Below, in pieces: positions 50,975-59,330 of a DNA stretch of 64,000 nucleotides. The stretch comes from Shimwellia blattae DSM 4481 = NBRC 105725 (GTDB lineage: Bacteria > Pseudomonadota > Gammaproteobacteria > Enterobacterales > Enterobacteriaceae). The stretch is taken from positions 1,550,001-1,614,000 of the forward strand of contig NC_017910.1 of the NCBI RefSeq assembly GCF_000262305.1, read 5' to 3'. Numbering within the stretch: the stretch's first letter is position 1; every line of letters starts with the position of its first letter. The notes below the pieces were generated by a model that had not been told where the DNA came from, did not search any database, and was given only the letters and a program-made list of their open reading frames with translations. Both the position numbers and the translations under genes were made by a program.

Positions 50975-52423
50975 ATGGTCGACGTGATGCCCGAAGTCAG
51001 CACACTGAAAAATCAACCTCTGCCTGATCACCACGCCGCACCGGATGCCGCCCGGGCACGGGATGTGCTTACCCGGGTGCTGGATATCTACCGCCCGGTT
51101 GCGCTGCTGGCGCGGATGAACGCCGTTGGCGATCGCAAATGGACCCGCGCGCTGTTATCACGCCTTCTGGAGCAGGAGGACGACAGCACGCTGCTCACCC
51201 CCCGGGAGTACCGCGAGCTGGCACAACTGTTGCCCGCGCCGCCTGCCATACACCCCAACTACCGCTTCCGCTTTGTTGATTTATTTGCCGGTATCGGCGG
51301 TATTCGCCGTGGCTTTGAAGCGATCGGCGGGCAGTGTGTCTTTACCAGCGAGTGGAACAAATTCGCGGTGCGCACCTATAAAGCCAACTGGTACTGCGGG
51401 CCGGAGCACCATTTCAACCAGGATATCCGCAGCCTGACTCTGAGCAACCAGCCCACCGTCAGCGAGGCACAGGCGAGCGCGCATATTCAGCAGAATATGC
51501 CGGATCATGATGTGCTGCTGGCCGGCTTCCCGTGTCAGCCCTTTTCGCTGGCCGGGGTCTCCAAAAAGAATGCCATGGGGCGCGCCCACGGGTTTGCCTG
51601 CAAAACTCAGGGCACTCTGTTCTTTGACGTGGCGCGGATTATCGCGGCAAAACAACCGGCCATTTTTGTGCTGGAGAACGTGAAAAACCTCAAAAGCCAC
51701 GACGGGGGCAACACATTTCGCATTATTATGCAGACCCTCGACGAGCTGGGCTATGAAGTGGCAGACGCAGAGGCCAGCGGCGTTGCGGATCCGAAAATTG
51801 TCGACGGCAGGCACTTTTTACCCCAGCACCGGGAGCGCATTATCCTGGTCGGATTCCGCCGGGATCTGAACCTGCATCCGGGCTTTACACTGCGCGATCT
51901 GCCGCAGTTTTACCCTGAGCGTCGCCCGACGTTCGGCGAGCTGCTGGAGCCGGTTGTCGATGCCAAATATATTCTGACCCCGACCCTGTGGCACTACCTC
52001 TACCAGTACGCCCGCAAGCACCAGGCAAAGGGCAACGGGTTTGGCTACGGGCTGGTGGATCCTGCCAACCCCGCAAGCGTGGCGCGCACCCTCTCTGCCC
52101 GTTACTTTAAAGACGGGGCGGAAATTCTGGTCGATCGCGGCTGGGATAAAACCCTGGGGGAGCAGCACTTTGCGGATCCGGAAAATCAGAAACGCCGCCC
52201 GCGCCGCCTTACCCCGCGCGAATGCGCCCGGCTGATGGGCTTTGAAACCCCCGGGGGGCAGCCGTTCCGCCTGCCGGTCTCTGATACCCAGGCGTATCGC
52301 CAGCTGGGAAACTCGGTGGTGGTGCCCGCCTTCGCGGCGGTGGCCCGGCTGCTGGAGAGCCGTATTTTGCGTGCGGTGGCGCAGCGCCCGGCAGAGCAAT
52401 GTGCCGATGGATGTCCACAGTAA
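50975..52423 (+). CDS. dcm: Dcm, DNA cytosine-C5 methyltransferase (CCWGG)
   Basis: A 482-residue C5-methyltransferase that modifies the inner C of CCWGG. The motifs appear in order: FVDLFAGIGGIRRGFE (I), the catalytic GFPCQPFSLAG with Cys187 (IV), FVLENVKNL (VI), QHRERI (VIII) and RQLGNSVVVP (X). It is ten residues longer than E. coli Dcm, mostly at the N-terminus; ATG 50987 is an alternative start. The 3' end overlaps vsr by 17 bases, as in E. coli. Confidence 0.96.
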   Translation: MVDVMPEVSTLKNQPLPDHHAAPDAARARDVLTRVLDIYRPVALLARMNAVGDRKWTRALLSRLLEQEDDSTLLTPREYRELAQLLPAPPAIHPNYRFRFVDLFAGIGGIRRGFEAIGGQCVFTSEWNKFAVRTYKANWYCGPEHHFNQDIRSLTLSNQPTVSEAQASAHIQQNMPDHDVLLAGFPCQPFSLAGVSKKNAMGRAHGFACKTQGTLFFDVARIIAAKQPAIFVLENVKNLKSHDGGNTFRIIMQTLDELGYEVADAEASGVADPKIVDGRHFLPQHRERIILVGFRRDLNLHPGFTLRDLPQFYPERRPTFGELLEPVVDAKYILTPTLWHYLYQYARKHQAKGNGFGYGLVDPANPASVARTLSARYFKDGAEILVDRGWDKTLGEQHFADPENQKRRPRRLTPRECARLMGFETPGGQPFRLPVSDTQAYRQLGNSVVVPAFAAVARLLESRILRAVAQRPAEQCADGCPQ

Positions 52424-52880
52424 GGCGATTCGCAGTAAAAATATGCGGGCCATTGGCACCCGGGATACGGCGATTGAAAAGCGCCTGGCCGGGCTGCTGA
52501 ACCAGCTGGAGATTGCCTGGCAGCCCCAGGGGCAGGGGCTTCCCGGGCGGCCTGATTTTGTGATTACCGGCTACCGGGCGGTCATTTTTACGCACGGCTG
52601 CTTCTGGCACCACCATTCCTGTTATCTGTTCCGCTTACCGGCCACGCGCACCGCGTTCTGGCTGGAAAAAATTACCGCCAACGCCCGGCGCGATGAGCAG
52701 GCCGTGCACCAGTTGCTGGCCGGTGGCTGGCGGGTGCTGATTGTCTGGGAGTGCGCCCTGCGCGGTAAACAGCGCCGGGATGACCACTGGCTGAGCGAGC
52801 GGATAGAAGAGTGGCTATGTGAAGGCGGGGCCCTGGCGCAGATAGACGCGGCAGGTATCCACGGGGCCCCGTTGGGCTAA
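52407..52880 (+). CDS. vsr: Vsr, very-short-patch T:G mismatch endonuclease
   Basis: A 157-residue nuclease that nicks next to T:G mismatches left by deamination of Dcm-methylated cytosine. SKNMRAIGTRDTAIEKRL, GRPDFVITGYRAVIF and FTHGCFWHHHSC match E. coli Vsr, including the catalytic Asp and the zinc ligands. An open frame from 52242 runs inside dcm, but the ATG at 52407 gives the known length. The stop overlaps that of convergent yedA. Confidence 0.95.
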   Translation: MDVHSKAIRSKNMRAIGTRDTAIEKRLAGLLNQLEIAWQPQGQGLPGRPDFVITGYRAVIFTHGCFWHHHSCYLFRLPATRTAFWLEKITANARRDEQAVHQLLAGGWRVLIVWECALRGKQRRDDHWLSERIEEWLCEGGALAQIDAAGIHGAPLG

Positions 52881-53776
52881 CCGTTGCGGCTCTGATTGCG
52901 GGCCGGAAACAGGGATTTTCCCAGCGTGACCAGCACCACTGCCGCGATAATCACCCCCAGCGCCGCCCACTCCAGCGTGGAGAGGGACTCGCCGGCGAAC
53001 AGGGTCCCCAGCAGCACCGCCACCACCGGGTTCACATAGGCATAACTGGTGGCAACCGCCGGTGTAACGGTACGAATCAGGTACATATACGCGCTGATGG
53101 CTATCATCGAGCCAAACAGCGACAGATAACCTACCGCCAGCCAGCCCCGGAGCGGGGGCATCCGGGTGAGGGTCTCGCCGCTCAGCCCTGCGGCCGCCAG
53201 CAGAATTATCCCGGCGGCAATCATCTCAATGGCGCCCGCCATCAGCCCGGTGGGCAGTTCAATACGTGAGCCGTAAACCGAGCCAAACGCCCAGCACAGG
53301 GAGCCCACCAGGATCATGGCCGCCCCCCACGGGTTGCCGCTGAGATTGCCGCCGCTGTTGAGCATAATAATACCGCACAGGCCAAGGGCGATGCCTGCCC
53401 ACTCCAGTTTCCGGGTGGCAATACCAAACAGGCGGCTAAAGCAGAGGGTGAACAGAGGAACGGTGGCGACCATCACCGCCGCAATACCGGAGGGCACATT
53501 CTGGTGCTCGGCCACGGTCACGCCGCCATTACCCATCGCCAGCAGTAAAAAGCCCAGCAGGGCGGCATTGAGCATCGGCCGCAGGGCGGGCAGTTTATGG
53601 CCACGCAGCAGTAAAATCCCCAGCATCAGTAACCCGGCGATGCTGAAGCGGACACCGGCCATCATTAGCGGGGGCCAGCTTTCGACACCGATACGAATCG
53701 CAAAATAGGTGGAGCCCCAGATGATATAGAGCGCAAACAGCGCACCAACCAGGGGTAACAGGCGACCTGCGCGCAT
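52877..53776 (-). CDS. yedA: YedA, EamA/DMT-family inner-membrane transporter
   Basis: A 299-residue protein with ten helices in two EamA repeats (about 10-140 and 150-285). WGSTYFAIRIGVESWPPLMMAG and AVATSYAYVNPVVAVLLG are typical. The substrate is not established; DMT carriers often export amino acids. The position tail-to-tail with vsr is as in E. coli. Confidence 0.93.
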   Translation of the reverse strand: MRAGRLLPLVGALFALYIIWGSTYFAIRIGVESWPPLMMAGVRFSIAGLLMLGILLLRGHKLPALRPMLNAALLGFLLLAMGNGGVTVAEHQNVPSGIAAVMVATVPLFTLCFSRLFGIATRKLEWAGIALGLCGIIMLNSGGNLSGNPWGAAMILVGSLCWAFGSVYGSRIELPTGLMAGAIEMIAAGIILLAAAGLSGETLTRMPPLRGWLAVGYLSLFGSMIAISAYMYLIRTVTPAVATSYAYVNPVVAVLLGTLFAGESLSTLEWAALGVIIAAVVLVTLGKSLFPARNQSRNG

Positions 53777-53955
53777 ACTGCCTCTGTAATAAAAGTGTTA
53801 ACAAAGGGCAATAGTAAACGGGAAAAATCGTTAGCTGGCGAGCAATTTAATTCGCGGTGGTTAAGAGATTTCCGTTGACGCGGTAAAGTGTTTCCGCTCT
53901 GCGGCTTTTCATCCATACTAACGGGCGTTTGTAAGCGATAAAAAAGGATCAAAAG

Positions 53956-54870
53956 TTGGCCGGAAGTAGTTTATTAACCCTGCTGGATGATATTGCCACA
54001 TTGCTGGACGATATTTCGGTGATGGGAAAGGTGGCGGCGAAAAAAACCGCCAGTGTACTGGGGGATGATTTATCGCTGAATGCGCAGCAGGTCTCTGGCG
54101 TGCGCGCGAATCGTGAATTGCCGGTGGTGTGGGGCGTGGCGAAGGGCTCCCTGCTGAATAAAGTTATCCTTGTGCCCCTGGCGTTACTGATCAGTACCTT
54201 TATTCCCTGGGCGATTACGCCGCTGCTGATGCTGGGCGGGGCGTATTTGTGCTTTGAGGGGATGGAGAAAGTGGTGCACAGTCTGACGCGCCACAAAGAT
54301 ACCGATCCGGAGCAGGCGCGGATCCAGCGGCTGGAGGCGCTCAACAGCGCCGAAATGCAGACCTACGAGCGCAATAAGATAAAAGGCGCTATTCGCACCG
54401 ATTTTGTGCTGTCAGCCGAGGTGGTCACCATCACCCTCGGAATTGTTGCCCAGGCACCGCTGCTAAACCAGATCCTGGTGCTGAGCGGTATCGCGCTGCT
54501 GGTTACGGTGGGGGTTTACGGCATTGTCGGGGTTATCGTCAAGCTGGATGATATGGGCTACTGGCTGGTCGCCCGCAAAGGGCAGGTGGCGCATATTCTG
54601 GGCCGTGGCCTGCTGGCGCTGGCCCCCCGGCTGATGCGCTTTTTGACGATCGCCGGTACCCTGGCTATGTTTCTGGTTGGGGGGGGCATTGTGGCCCACG
54701 GCATTGGTCCGCTGCACCATCTGACAGAGCAGTGGGCAGCGGCGGGCGGAGCTGCCGGGGAGATGCTGATACCGCTGGTGGTGAACATGGTTGTAGGGGC
54801 TGTGTGCGGCGGAATAATTATTTTGCTTGTTGAATTCATTCAGCGCCTGCGCGGGGGTGGTGACAGTTAA
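53956..54870 (+). CDS. yedI: YedI, DUF808 inner-membrane protein
   Basis: A 304-residue membrane protein of unknown function. It starts with TTG at 53956 (preceded by AAGGATC); the resulting MAGSSLLTLLDDIATLLDDIS matches E. coli YedI, which uses the same start codon. LPVVWGVAKGSLLNKVILVPLAL and GAIRTDFVLSAEVVTITLG are conserved. About seven hydrophobic helices. Confidence 0.94.
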   Translation: MAGSSLLTLLDDIATLLDDISVMGKVAAKKTASVLGDDLSLNAQQVSGVRANRELPVVWGVAKGSLLNKVILVPLALLISTFIPWAITPLLMLGGAYLCFEGMEKVVHSLTRHKDTDPEQARIQRLEALNSAEMQTYERNKIKGAIRTDFVLSAEVVTITLGIVAQAPLLNQILVLSGIALLVTVGVYGIVGVIVKLDDMGYWLVARKGQVAHILGRGLLALAPRLMRFLTIAGTLAMFLVGGGIVAHGIGPLHHLTEQWAAAGGAAGEMLIPLVVNMVVGAVCGGIIILLVEFIQRLRGGGDS

Positions 54871-54995
54871 AAAAATGCTGTATATATGTTGCGAAAAGTT
54901 GAGCCTGGTGGCGATACCCTGATTACTGAGCGTGCAGGCAGAGGGTAACAGATTAGCTGTTATCCCTGCTGTTTCCCCTGATACCGGAGTCATTT

Positions 54996-55169
54996 ATGGT
55001 CTATGTGGTCAGTGATGAAGTGATGCACAAAAGCGGCGGGCAACGTATGGTGGTAACCGGCGAGTCCGGCGGCATGGTGGAATGCCGCTGGTATGACGGT
55101 TACAGCGTGCAGCGTGAGGCGTTCCATGAGGATGAGCTGTTACCTGGTGAGTGCGCCAGCGGGGAGTAA
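54996..55169 (+). CDS. yodC: YodC, small DUF2158 protein
   Basis: 57 residues. VEERWYDGY-like core: here MVECRWYDGYSVQREAFHEDEL, matching E. coli YodC. The family is a small beta-barrel-like protein of unknown function, sometimes found in prophages. ATACCGGAGTC gives the ribosome site. Position between yedI and dgcQ is as in E. coli. Confidence 0.9.
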   Translation: MVYVVSDEVMHKSGGQRMVVTGESGGMVECRWYDGYSVQREAFHEDELLPGECASGE

Positions 55170-55238
55170 TCCACCGTATACCGCTTAGCCTGTTGCCTGA
55201 ATGATTGCCGGGCATAACGCAAACTGCCCGTATCTGCA

Positions 55239-55261
55239 AACCCTCTCCGGAGGGTTTTTTT
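55239..55261 (+). terminator. Terminator downstream of yodC
   Basis: AACCCTC-TCCG-GAGGGTT stem followed by a T run on the plus strand. Confidence 0.85.
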
Positions 55262-55396
55262 ACTTGCCTCCCGGGAAGACTATAATCGCCACGTGTGGCA
55301 GAAAGGCGGCCACTATACTTTGTGATATCTGCCGGATCACTGGTCAGGCGCATCTGAGTATTCAGATAATTTCTCGCGGTTTCAGGGAGTTCAGTT

Positions 55397-57079
55397 GTGT
55401 CAGACAGGTCTATCCGGCAAATTCTGGGGCGGTTCAAAAATCCACTACGGGTGGTGCATTGCTGTTTCAGTGCCGTGCTGGTGCTGTCGCTGATGCTGGC
55501 ATGGCGGGTCGCTGTGGTGCTGGAGCAGGCCTACGTGGCAGAGCAGGTCTCCAGCCTCGAAGAGGTGGCCTCAGCACTGGATCGCCAGTTTCAGCATAGT
55601 GTGGATAACCTGCTGTTTTACCGCAATACCATGCATTATGCTCTGCAGTCACCCTCCTCAACGGATAAAACTCGCCTGGCAATTGAGCAGTTTGCCGAGC
55701 GTCGCAGCGCCCCGGACTGGTCTGTCCGGCTGGCACAGCGCCGCGGGCTGCCGGTCTACGGCACTTCCGATGATTTTGTTACGCGCCATCCGCCCCTGTC
55801 CCGGGATATACCAGAGCTGAATAACGAACTGACCGCCGCGCTGGAGCTCAGCTACATCCTGCAGCTTGCCGACTACAGCCAGGACTTCCAGCGGCGAATT
55901 TTTTATGTCTCCCGGGCGGGCTATTACCTGGCGACCACCCCCGTTCCCTCAGGCAACCGGAGCGAATACCTGTTCGGGAAGATCCTCAATGCCCCCTGGT
56001 TTGAGGGAAATAAAGAGCATATTAACCGCGCCCGGGCGGTGGTCTGGACAGACAGCGTATACCCGCTCCACGGTGTAGCGGCCAGTGTGCCGCTGGATCT
56101 GAACCACTACTGGTATGGCGTGCTGGGCATCGATTTCTCTCTCGACGCTATCCATGCGTTCCTGCTGGATAATATCCAGGATAAAAATGAAGGCACGGTT
56201 TTACTGTATAACCGCGCCTTCAGGCAGATAGCCTCAAGTGCGTTTTTCCCGCCCCAGGCCCCCTGGTTCAGCGCCGGGCAAATCGCCCGGCTCCAGCAGG
56301 CGATGGACGGTAACCTTATGGAAGGCTCCCTGCGCATGGGCACGCGCTTTGTCACCTGGGCCAGGCTGAACAGTTATGACGGGGTGCTGGTGCGGGTTCA
56401 CACGCTACATGAGGGGCTGCGGGGTGGTCTGGGGAGCATCAGCCGTATCCTGCTGATGCTCGGCATACTGTGCAGTCTGGTTTTGCTGCTGAGCTGGTAC
56501 GTTATGTTACGGCTGGTGAAGAGCATGATGAAACTACAGGGGGCCCTGAGCTGGCGGGCGAATTTCGATGCCCTGACGCGCCTGTACAATCGCGGCGCAT
56601 TTTATGATCTCGCCAACCGCCAGATGGAAATATGCCGCAATCAGCACCAGCCGCTGTCGGTGATTCAGATGGATCTTGACCATTTTAAATGGATTAACGA
56701 CACCTACGGCCACAACACCGGCGATAAAGTGCTGGCCCATACAGGGGCGATGATTCTGTCTGCCTTACGCAGTGCCGATATTTCCGGCCGGGTAGGCGGG
56801 GAGGAGTTCTGTATTCTGCTGCCCGGGGCGACACTGGCCGATGCCCGGATGGTGGCCGAGCGTATTCGCCAGCGGCTCCGCAATAAAGCGTTACTGATCG
56901 ATGCAAAAACGACTATCCACTTCACCGCCTCTTTTGGCGTGAGCTGCTCCACGGAGCTGGAATCGGCGGATTTCACCCAGTTGCAGATCCGGGCGGATGA
57001 GCGCCTGTACTACGCGAAAGTTCACGGTCGCGATCAGGTGTGTGCCGGGGAGATGCCCCCCACCAATAATGGTGATTGA
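55397..57079 (+). CDS. dgcQ: DgcQ (YedQ), membrane diguanylate cyclase
   Basis: A 560-residue cyclic-di-GMP synthase. Two membrane helices (about 20-40 and 345-370) enclose a periplasmic sensor domain; the GGDEF domain follows. The active-site loop is GGEEF (467-471) and a product-inhibition I-site RSAD (458-461) lies five residues before it, so feedback control should be intact. It is the E. coli YedQ equivalent, linked there to cellulose production. yedP, its E. coli neighbour, is absent. Confidence 0.94.
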   Translation: MSDRSIRQILGRFKNPLRVVHCCFSAVLVLSLMLAWRVAVVLEQAYVAEQVSSLEEVASALDRQFQHSVDNLLFYRNTMHYALQSPSSTDKTRLAIEQFAERRSAPDWSVRLAQRRGLPVYGTSDDFVTRHPPLSRDIPELNNELTAALELSYILQLADYSQDFQRRIFYVSRAGYYLATTPVPSGNRSEYLFGKILNAPWFEGNKEHINRARAVVWTDSVYPLHGVAASVPLDLNHYWYGVLGIDFSLDAIHAFLLDNIQDKNEGTVLLYNRAFRQIASSAFFPPQAPWFSAGQIARLQQAMDGNLMEGSLRMGTRFVTWARLNSYDGVLVRVHTLHEGLRGGLGSISRILLMLGILCSLVLLLSWYVMLRLVKSMMKLQGALSWRANFDALTRLYNRGAFYDLANRQMEICRNQHQPLSVIQMDLDHFKWINDTYGHNTGDKVLAHTGAMILSALRSADISGRVGGEEFCILLPGATLADARMVAERIRQRLRNKALLIDAKTTIHFTASFGVSCSTELESADFTQLQIRADERLYYAKVHGRDQVCAGEMPPTNNGD

Positions 57080-57221
57080 CTGATGGCTCGGGCCATCTCA
57101 TCAGATATGGTAAGCTGCGCCGGGCCTGGCTTCAGGGCGTGATAGAAGAAAAAATTATACAGGCAGAATATTTCGCTCTTAAGAACGGCCTTGTGCCGTA
57201 GATTGAACCAAGATATTTTGT

Positions 57222-57306
57222 TCTGACACTGGATTACTGGTGTAACGAATTTTCAACTGCTTCTTGCTTATGCAAGTTTGATCCCCGCGCCTGCGGGGAT
57301 CTTTTT
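57222..57306 (+). ncRNA. dsrA: DsrA small regulatory RNA
   Basis: GGTGTAACGAATTTT, ACTGCTTCTTGCTTA and GCAAGTTT match E. coli DsrA in order, followed by a terminator hairpin (ATCCCC-GCGCCTGC-GGGGAT and five T). DsrA with Hfq activates rpoS translation and represses hns. The 5' end is set by alignment with E. coli; a -10 candidate TATTTT lies at 57213-57218. The terminator stem and the first hairpin differ in sequence from E. coli while keeping their shape. It is next to yodD as in E. coli, but rcsA is missing. Confidence 0.9.
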
Positions 57307-57308
57307 AT

Positions 57309-57545
57309 TCAGCGGTTGCATTCCAGCGTGCTGAAATCCCGGATATCCAGCTCAAAGGCCTCCGCCAGCTCGGTTAGGGTATGGTAGCGGGTGCCGCCGA
57401 TTGTCACCCTTTGCGGATCGTCATCGCTGATGGCGGGCTCGATCTCACTTTCACAGATCTCGTTGATCGCGGCCAGTAACGCATCAACATCGATATCTGC
57501 CTGATTCCGTACCGTAGCACGCAAGCCTGGTGTGAACCGTTTCAT
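57309..57545 (-). CDS. yodD: YodD, small stress-induced protein
   Basis: 78 residues; DVDALLAAINEICESE and YHTLTELAEAFELDIRDFS match E. coli YodD, a peroxide- and acid-induced protein of unknown mechanism. Its stop codon lies three bases past the DsrA terminator on the opposite strand, so the two transcripts converge. Confidence 0.88.
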   Translation of the reverse strand: MKRFTPGLRATVRNQADIDVDALLAAINEICESEIEPAISDDDPQRVTIGGTRYHTLTELAEAFELDIRDFSTLECNR

Positions 57546-57628
57546 GGTGCCTGTCCTCTGTTGCTTCTTCCCTTTAAAAGTATAGCGGGCAGTGCTGATT
57601 TTAGTGATGGGCAGGAGGAATTAGCAGG

Positions 57629-57641
57629 AATGATTCTCATT
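57629..57641. promoter_or_regulatory. Weak candidate Fur-type site
   Basis: AATGATTCTCATT matches 11 of 13 bases of the Fur core AATGATAATCATT. It lies 66 bases before the small gene at 57707. A chance match is quite possible. Confidence 0.25.
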
Positions 57642-57706
57642 GCGCGAACAGCTGAATCCTGGCCGGGTTTTAGCTACACTGCGGGTAACGGAATCAGGAG
57701 GATGTT

Positions 57707-57898
57707 ATGAAGATAAATGACCGGGTGACAGTCAAAACCGATGGCGGCCCGCGCCGGCCCGGTGTGGTACTGGCGATTGAGGAGTTCAGTGAGGGGACCA
57801 TGTATCTGGTCTCCCTTGAGGAGTATCCGCTGGGGATCTGGTTCTTTAACGAGAAGGGGCACCCGGATGGCATTTTTGTTGAGGCCTCCGCGGAATAG
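57707..57898 (+). CDS. Small conserved-looking protein, unknown (possible SH3-like barrel)
   Basis: 63 residues, beginning MKINDRVTVKTDGGPRRPG and rich in beta-forming residues, ending with DGIFVEASAE. The opening is reminiscent of YodC-like and KOW-like small barrels, but I do not recognise the family. A good ribosome site (CAGGAGG) and a -10-like TACACT upstream support expression. Confidence 0.65.
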   Translation: MKINDRVTVKTDGGPRRPGVVLAIEEFSEGTMYLVSLEEYPLGIWFFNEKGHPDGIFVEASAE

Positions 57899-58213
57899 CC
57901 CCGCTGTGTCATTTAATTGTTATTTAAATGATAAGCTCAGCAACAATGGTTAAGATCCCCTTCCGGTGCCAGGGTATAGTGTGTTTACCCCTTCAAGAGC
58001 TAAGCCACCCTCGGTCGGTGAGTGCCGGAGATAAGCGCCGGATGGGGTTGAGGCCAGCCCGGGTATCTACCCGGGTTTCGCTATTTTGAGATATTGATCC
58101 TGTTCTCATATTTTCTTCCGCCACTTCTGCTTTATTCACGATATAACACTGTGATACTTCATTAATCGTTATCAGTTACCTGCGGGTTACACTGGATCGT
58201 AACCAGGATTAAA
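57899..58213. other. Intergenic region with a candidate structured RNA
   Basis: 315 bases between the small protein and the RpiR-type gene. The central part (about 57987-58083) looks transcribed; see the ncRNA entry. The last 120 bases before the RpiR-type gene are AT-rich and probably hold its promoter. Confidence 0.5.
57987..58083 (+). ncRNA. Candidate small RNA or structured leader
   Basis: A -10 box TATAGT (57975-57980) is followed by a GC-rich segment in which GCCACCC near 58004 can pair with GGGT..GGC near 58045-58054, enclosing inner CCGG repeats. A perfect 8-base stem CCCGGGTA-TC-TACCCGGG (58058-58075) with TTTCGCTATTTT after it resembles a Rho-independent terminator. No known RNA family is recognised. 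It could be an independent small RNA or an attenuated leader of the RpiR-type gene. Confidence 0.4.
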
Positions 58214-59005
58214 ATGATGCATCCCAGACAACGTATACAGCAATTTTTACCGCTCCTTACCCCTGAGCTGCAGCGTGCGGCGGGTTTTACGCTGACCCAC
58301 AGCCACGATGTGATGACCCTGTCAATGCGCGCCTATGCGCAAAACGCCGGGGTGAAGCCCGCCACGCTGCACCGCCTGGCCCAGCGCCTGGGATATGAAG
58401 GCTGGTCCGCGCTGAAAAACGATTTTATTGCCAGTATGACCGTCAGCGCAGAAAGCCCCACCTCCCGGGCCTCCCGGCTGGTGGAGCTCAATGATACGGC
58501 CCGCCTGTATGACGATATGTTCGCCGCCCACACCCGCAATATGGCCCGTTGCCACGATGAAAACCGCGCCGCCATGGGGGAGACCATCGCCCTGATGGAT
58601 AACGCCGAGCATGTCTATATCTGCGGGTTTCGCGCCAGCTTTCCGATTGCCTGGTCGGTCTATTATGTCTACCGCCTGTTTTATAAGCATGTGTCGCTGA
58701 TAGACGGCTTCGCCAGCAATGATGAGATGTTCACCCGGGATATTGGCCCCGGTGATGTGCTGGTGATAATCGGCTTTGCGCCGTATTCGCGTGAGTCATT
58801 ACTGGTACTGGAGGCGGCCCGCAGCGTGCAGGCGACCATTATTGCCCTGACAGACTCTGCAACATCACCGCTTGCCGTCGGGGCAACAAAATCCCTGTGG
58901 TTTCCTACCGATGGCCCGTCGTTTTTCCCGTCGGTGGTGGCCGGTATGGGGGTTGCTGAATCGTTACTGCAGCGCTGGTTAACCGCCACGGAGAGGAGGC
59001 CGTAG
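58214..59005 (+). CDS. MurR/RpiR-family transcriptional regulator (HTH + SIS)
   Basis: A 263-residue protein with an N-terminal RpiR helix-turn-helix (about 1-75; AQNAGVKPATLHRLAQRLG) and a SIS sugar-phosphate-binding domain (about 115-245; VYICGFRASFPIAWSVYYV, DVLVIIGFAPYSRE). Such proteins sense phosphosugars. No sugar operon adjoins it, so its targets lie elsewhere. It occupies the place where E. coli has flagellar genes and rcsA. Confidence 0.85.
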   Translation: MMHPRQRIQQFLPLLTPELQRAAGFTLTHSHDVMTLSMRAYAQNAGVKPATLHRLAQRLGYEGWSALKNDFIASMTVSAESPTSRASRLVELNDTARLYDDMFAAHTRNMARCHDENRAAMGETIALMDNAEHVYICGFRASFPIAWSVYYVYRLFYKHVSLIDGFASNDEMFTRDIGPGDVLVIIGFAPYSRESLLVLEAARSVQATIIALTDSATSPLAVGATKSLWFPTDGPSFFPSVVAGMGVAESLLQRWLTATERRP

Positions 59006-59096
59006 AGCGCATCAGGCATGCGGAAAATTATATGGTGCGCAGCGGGGCGTGGGTAGTACCGGGGAAATAGGCCCGGGTTGCCCCGGGCCGGGAAGG

Positions 59097-59330
59097 TTAG
59101 CGCTGGATCAGATAGTGAATAGTGGGCCCGTCCTGCTGCACATCAAGCACGGTATAACCGTGATTACGGGCATCCTGCGGGATGTTATTAATCGACTGGG
59201 GGCAGTCGCTGATCACTTCCAGAATCTGGCCCTTTGCCAGTTGCGGCAGCGCCTCCAGCGTGGCTACTGCCGGGTAAGGGCAGGGCTCACCGCGCATATC
59301 AAGGCAAAAATCAGGTACGTACTGGCTCAT
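59097..59330 (-). CDS. yedF: YedF, TusA-family sulfur carrier-like protein
   Basis: 77 residues with the TusA signature CPYP (Cys17). YedF is coupled to YedE in many genomes and is thought to take part in selenium or sulfur trafficking. Its ATG overlaps the yedE stop by one base (TAATG). Confidence 0.93.
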   Translation of the reverse strand: MSQYVPDFCLDMRGEPCPYPAVATLEALPQLAKGQILEVISDCPQSINNIPQDARNHGYTVLDVQQDGPTIHYLIQR

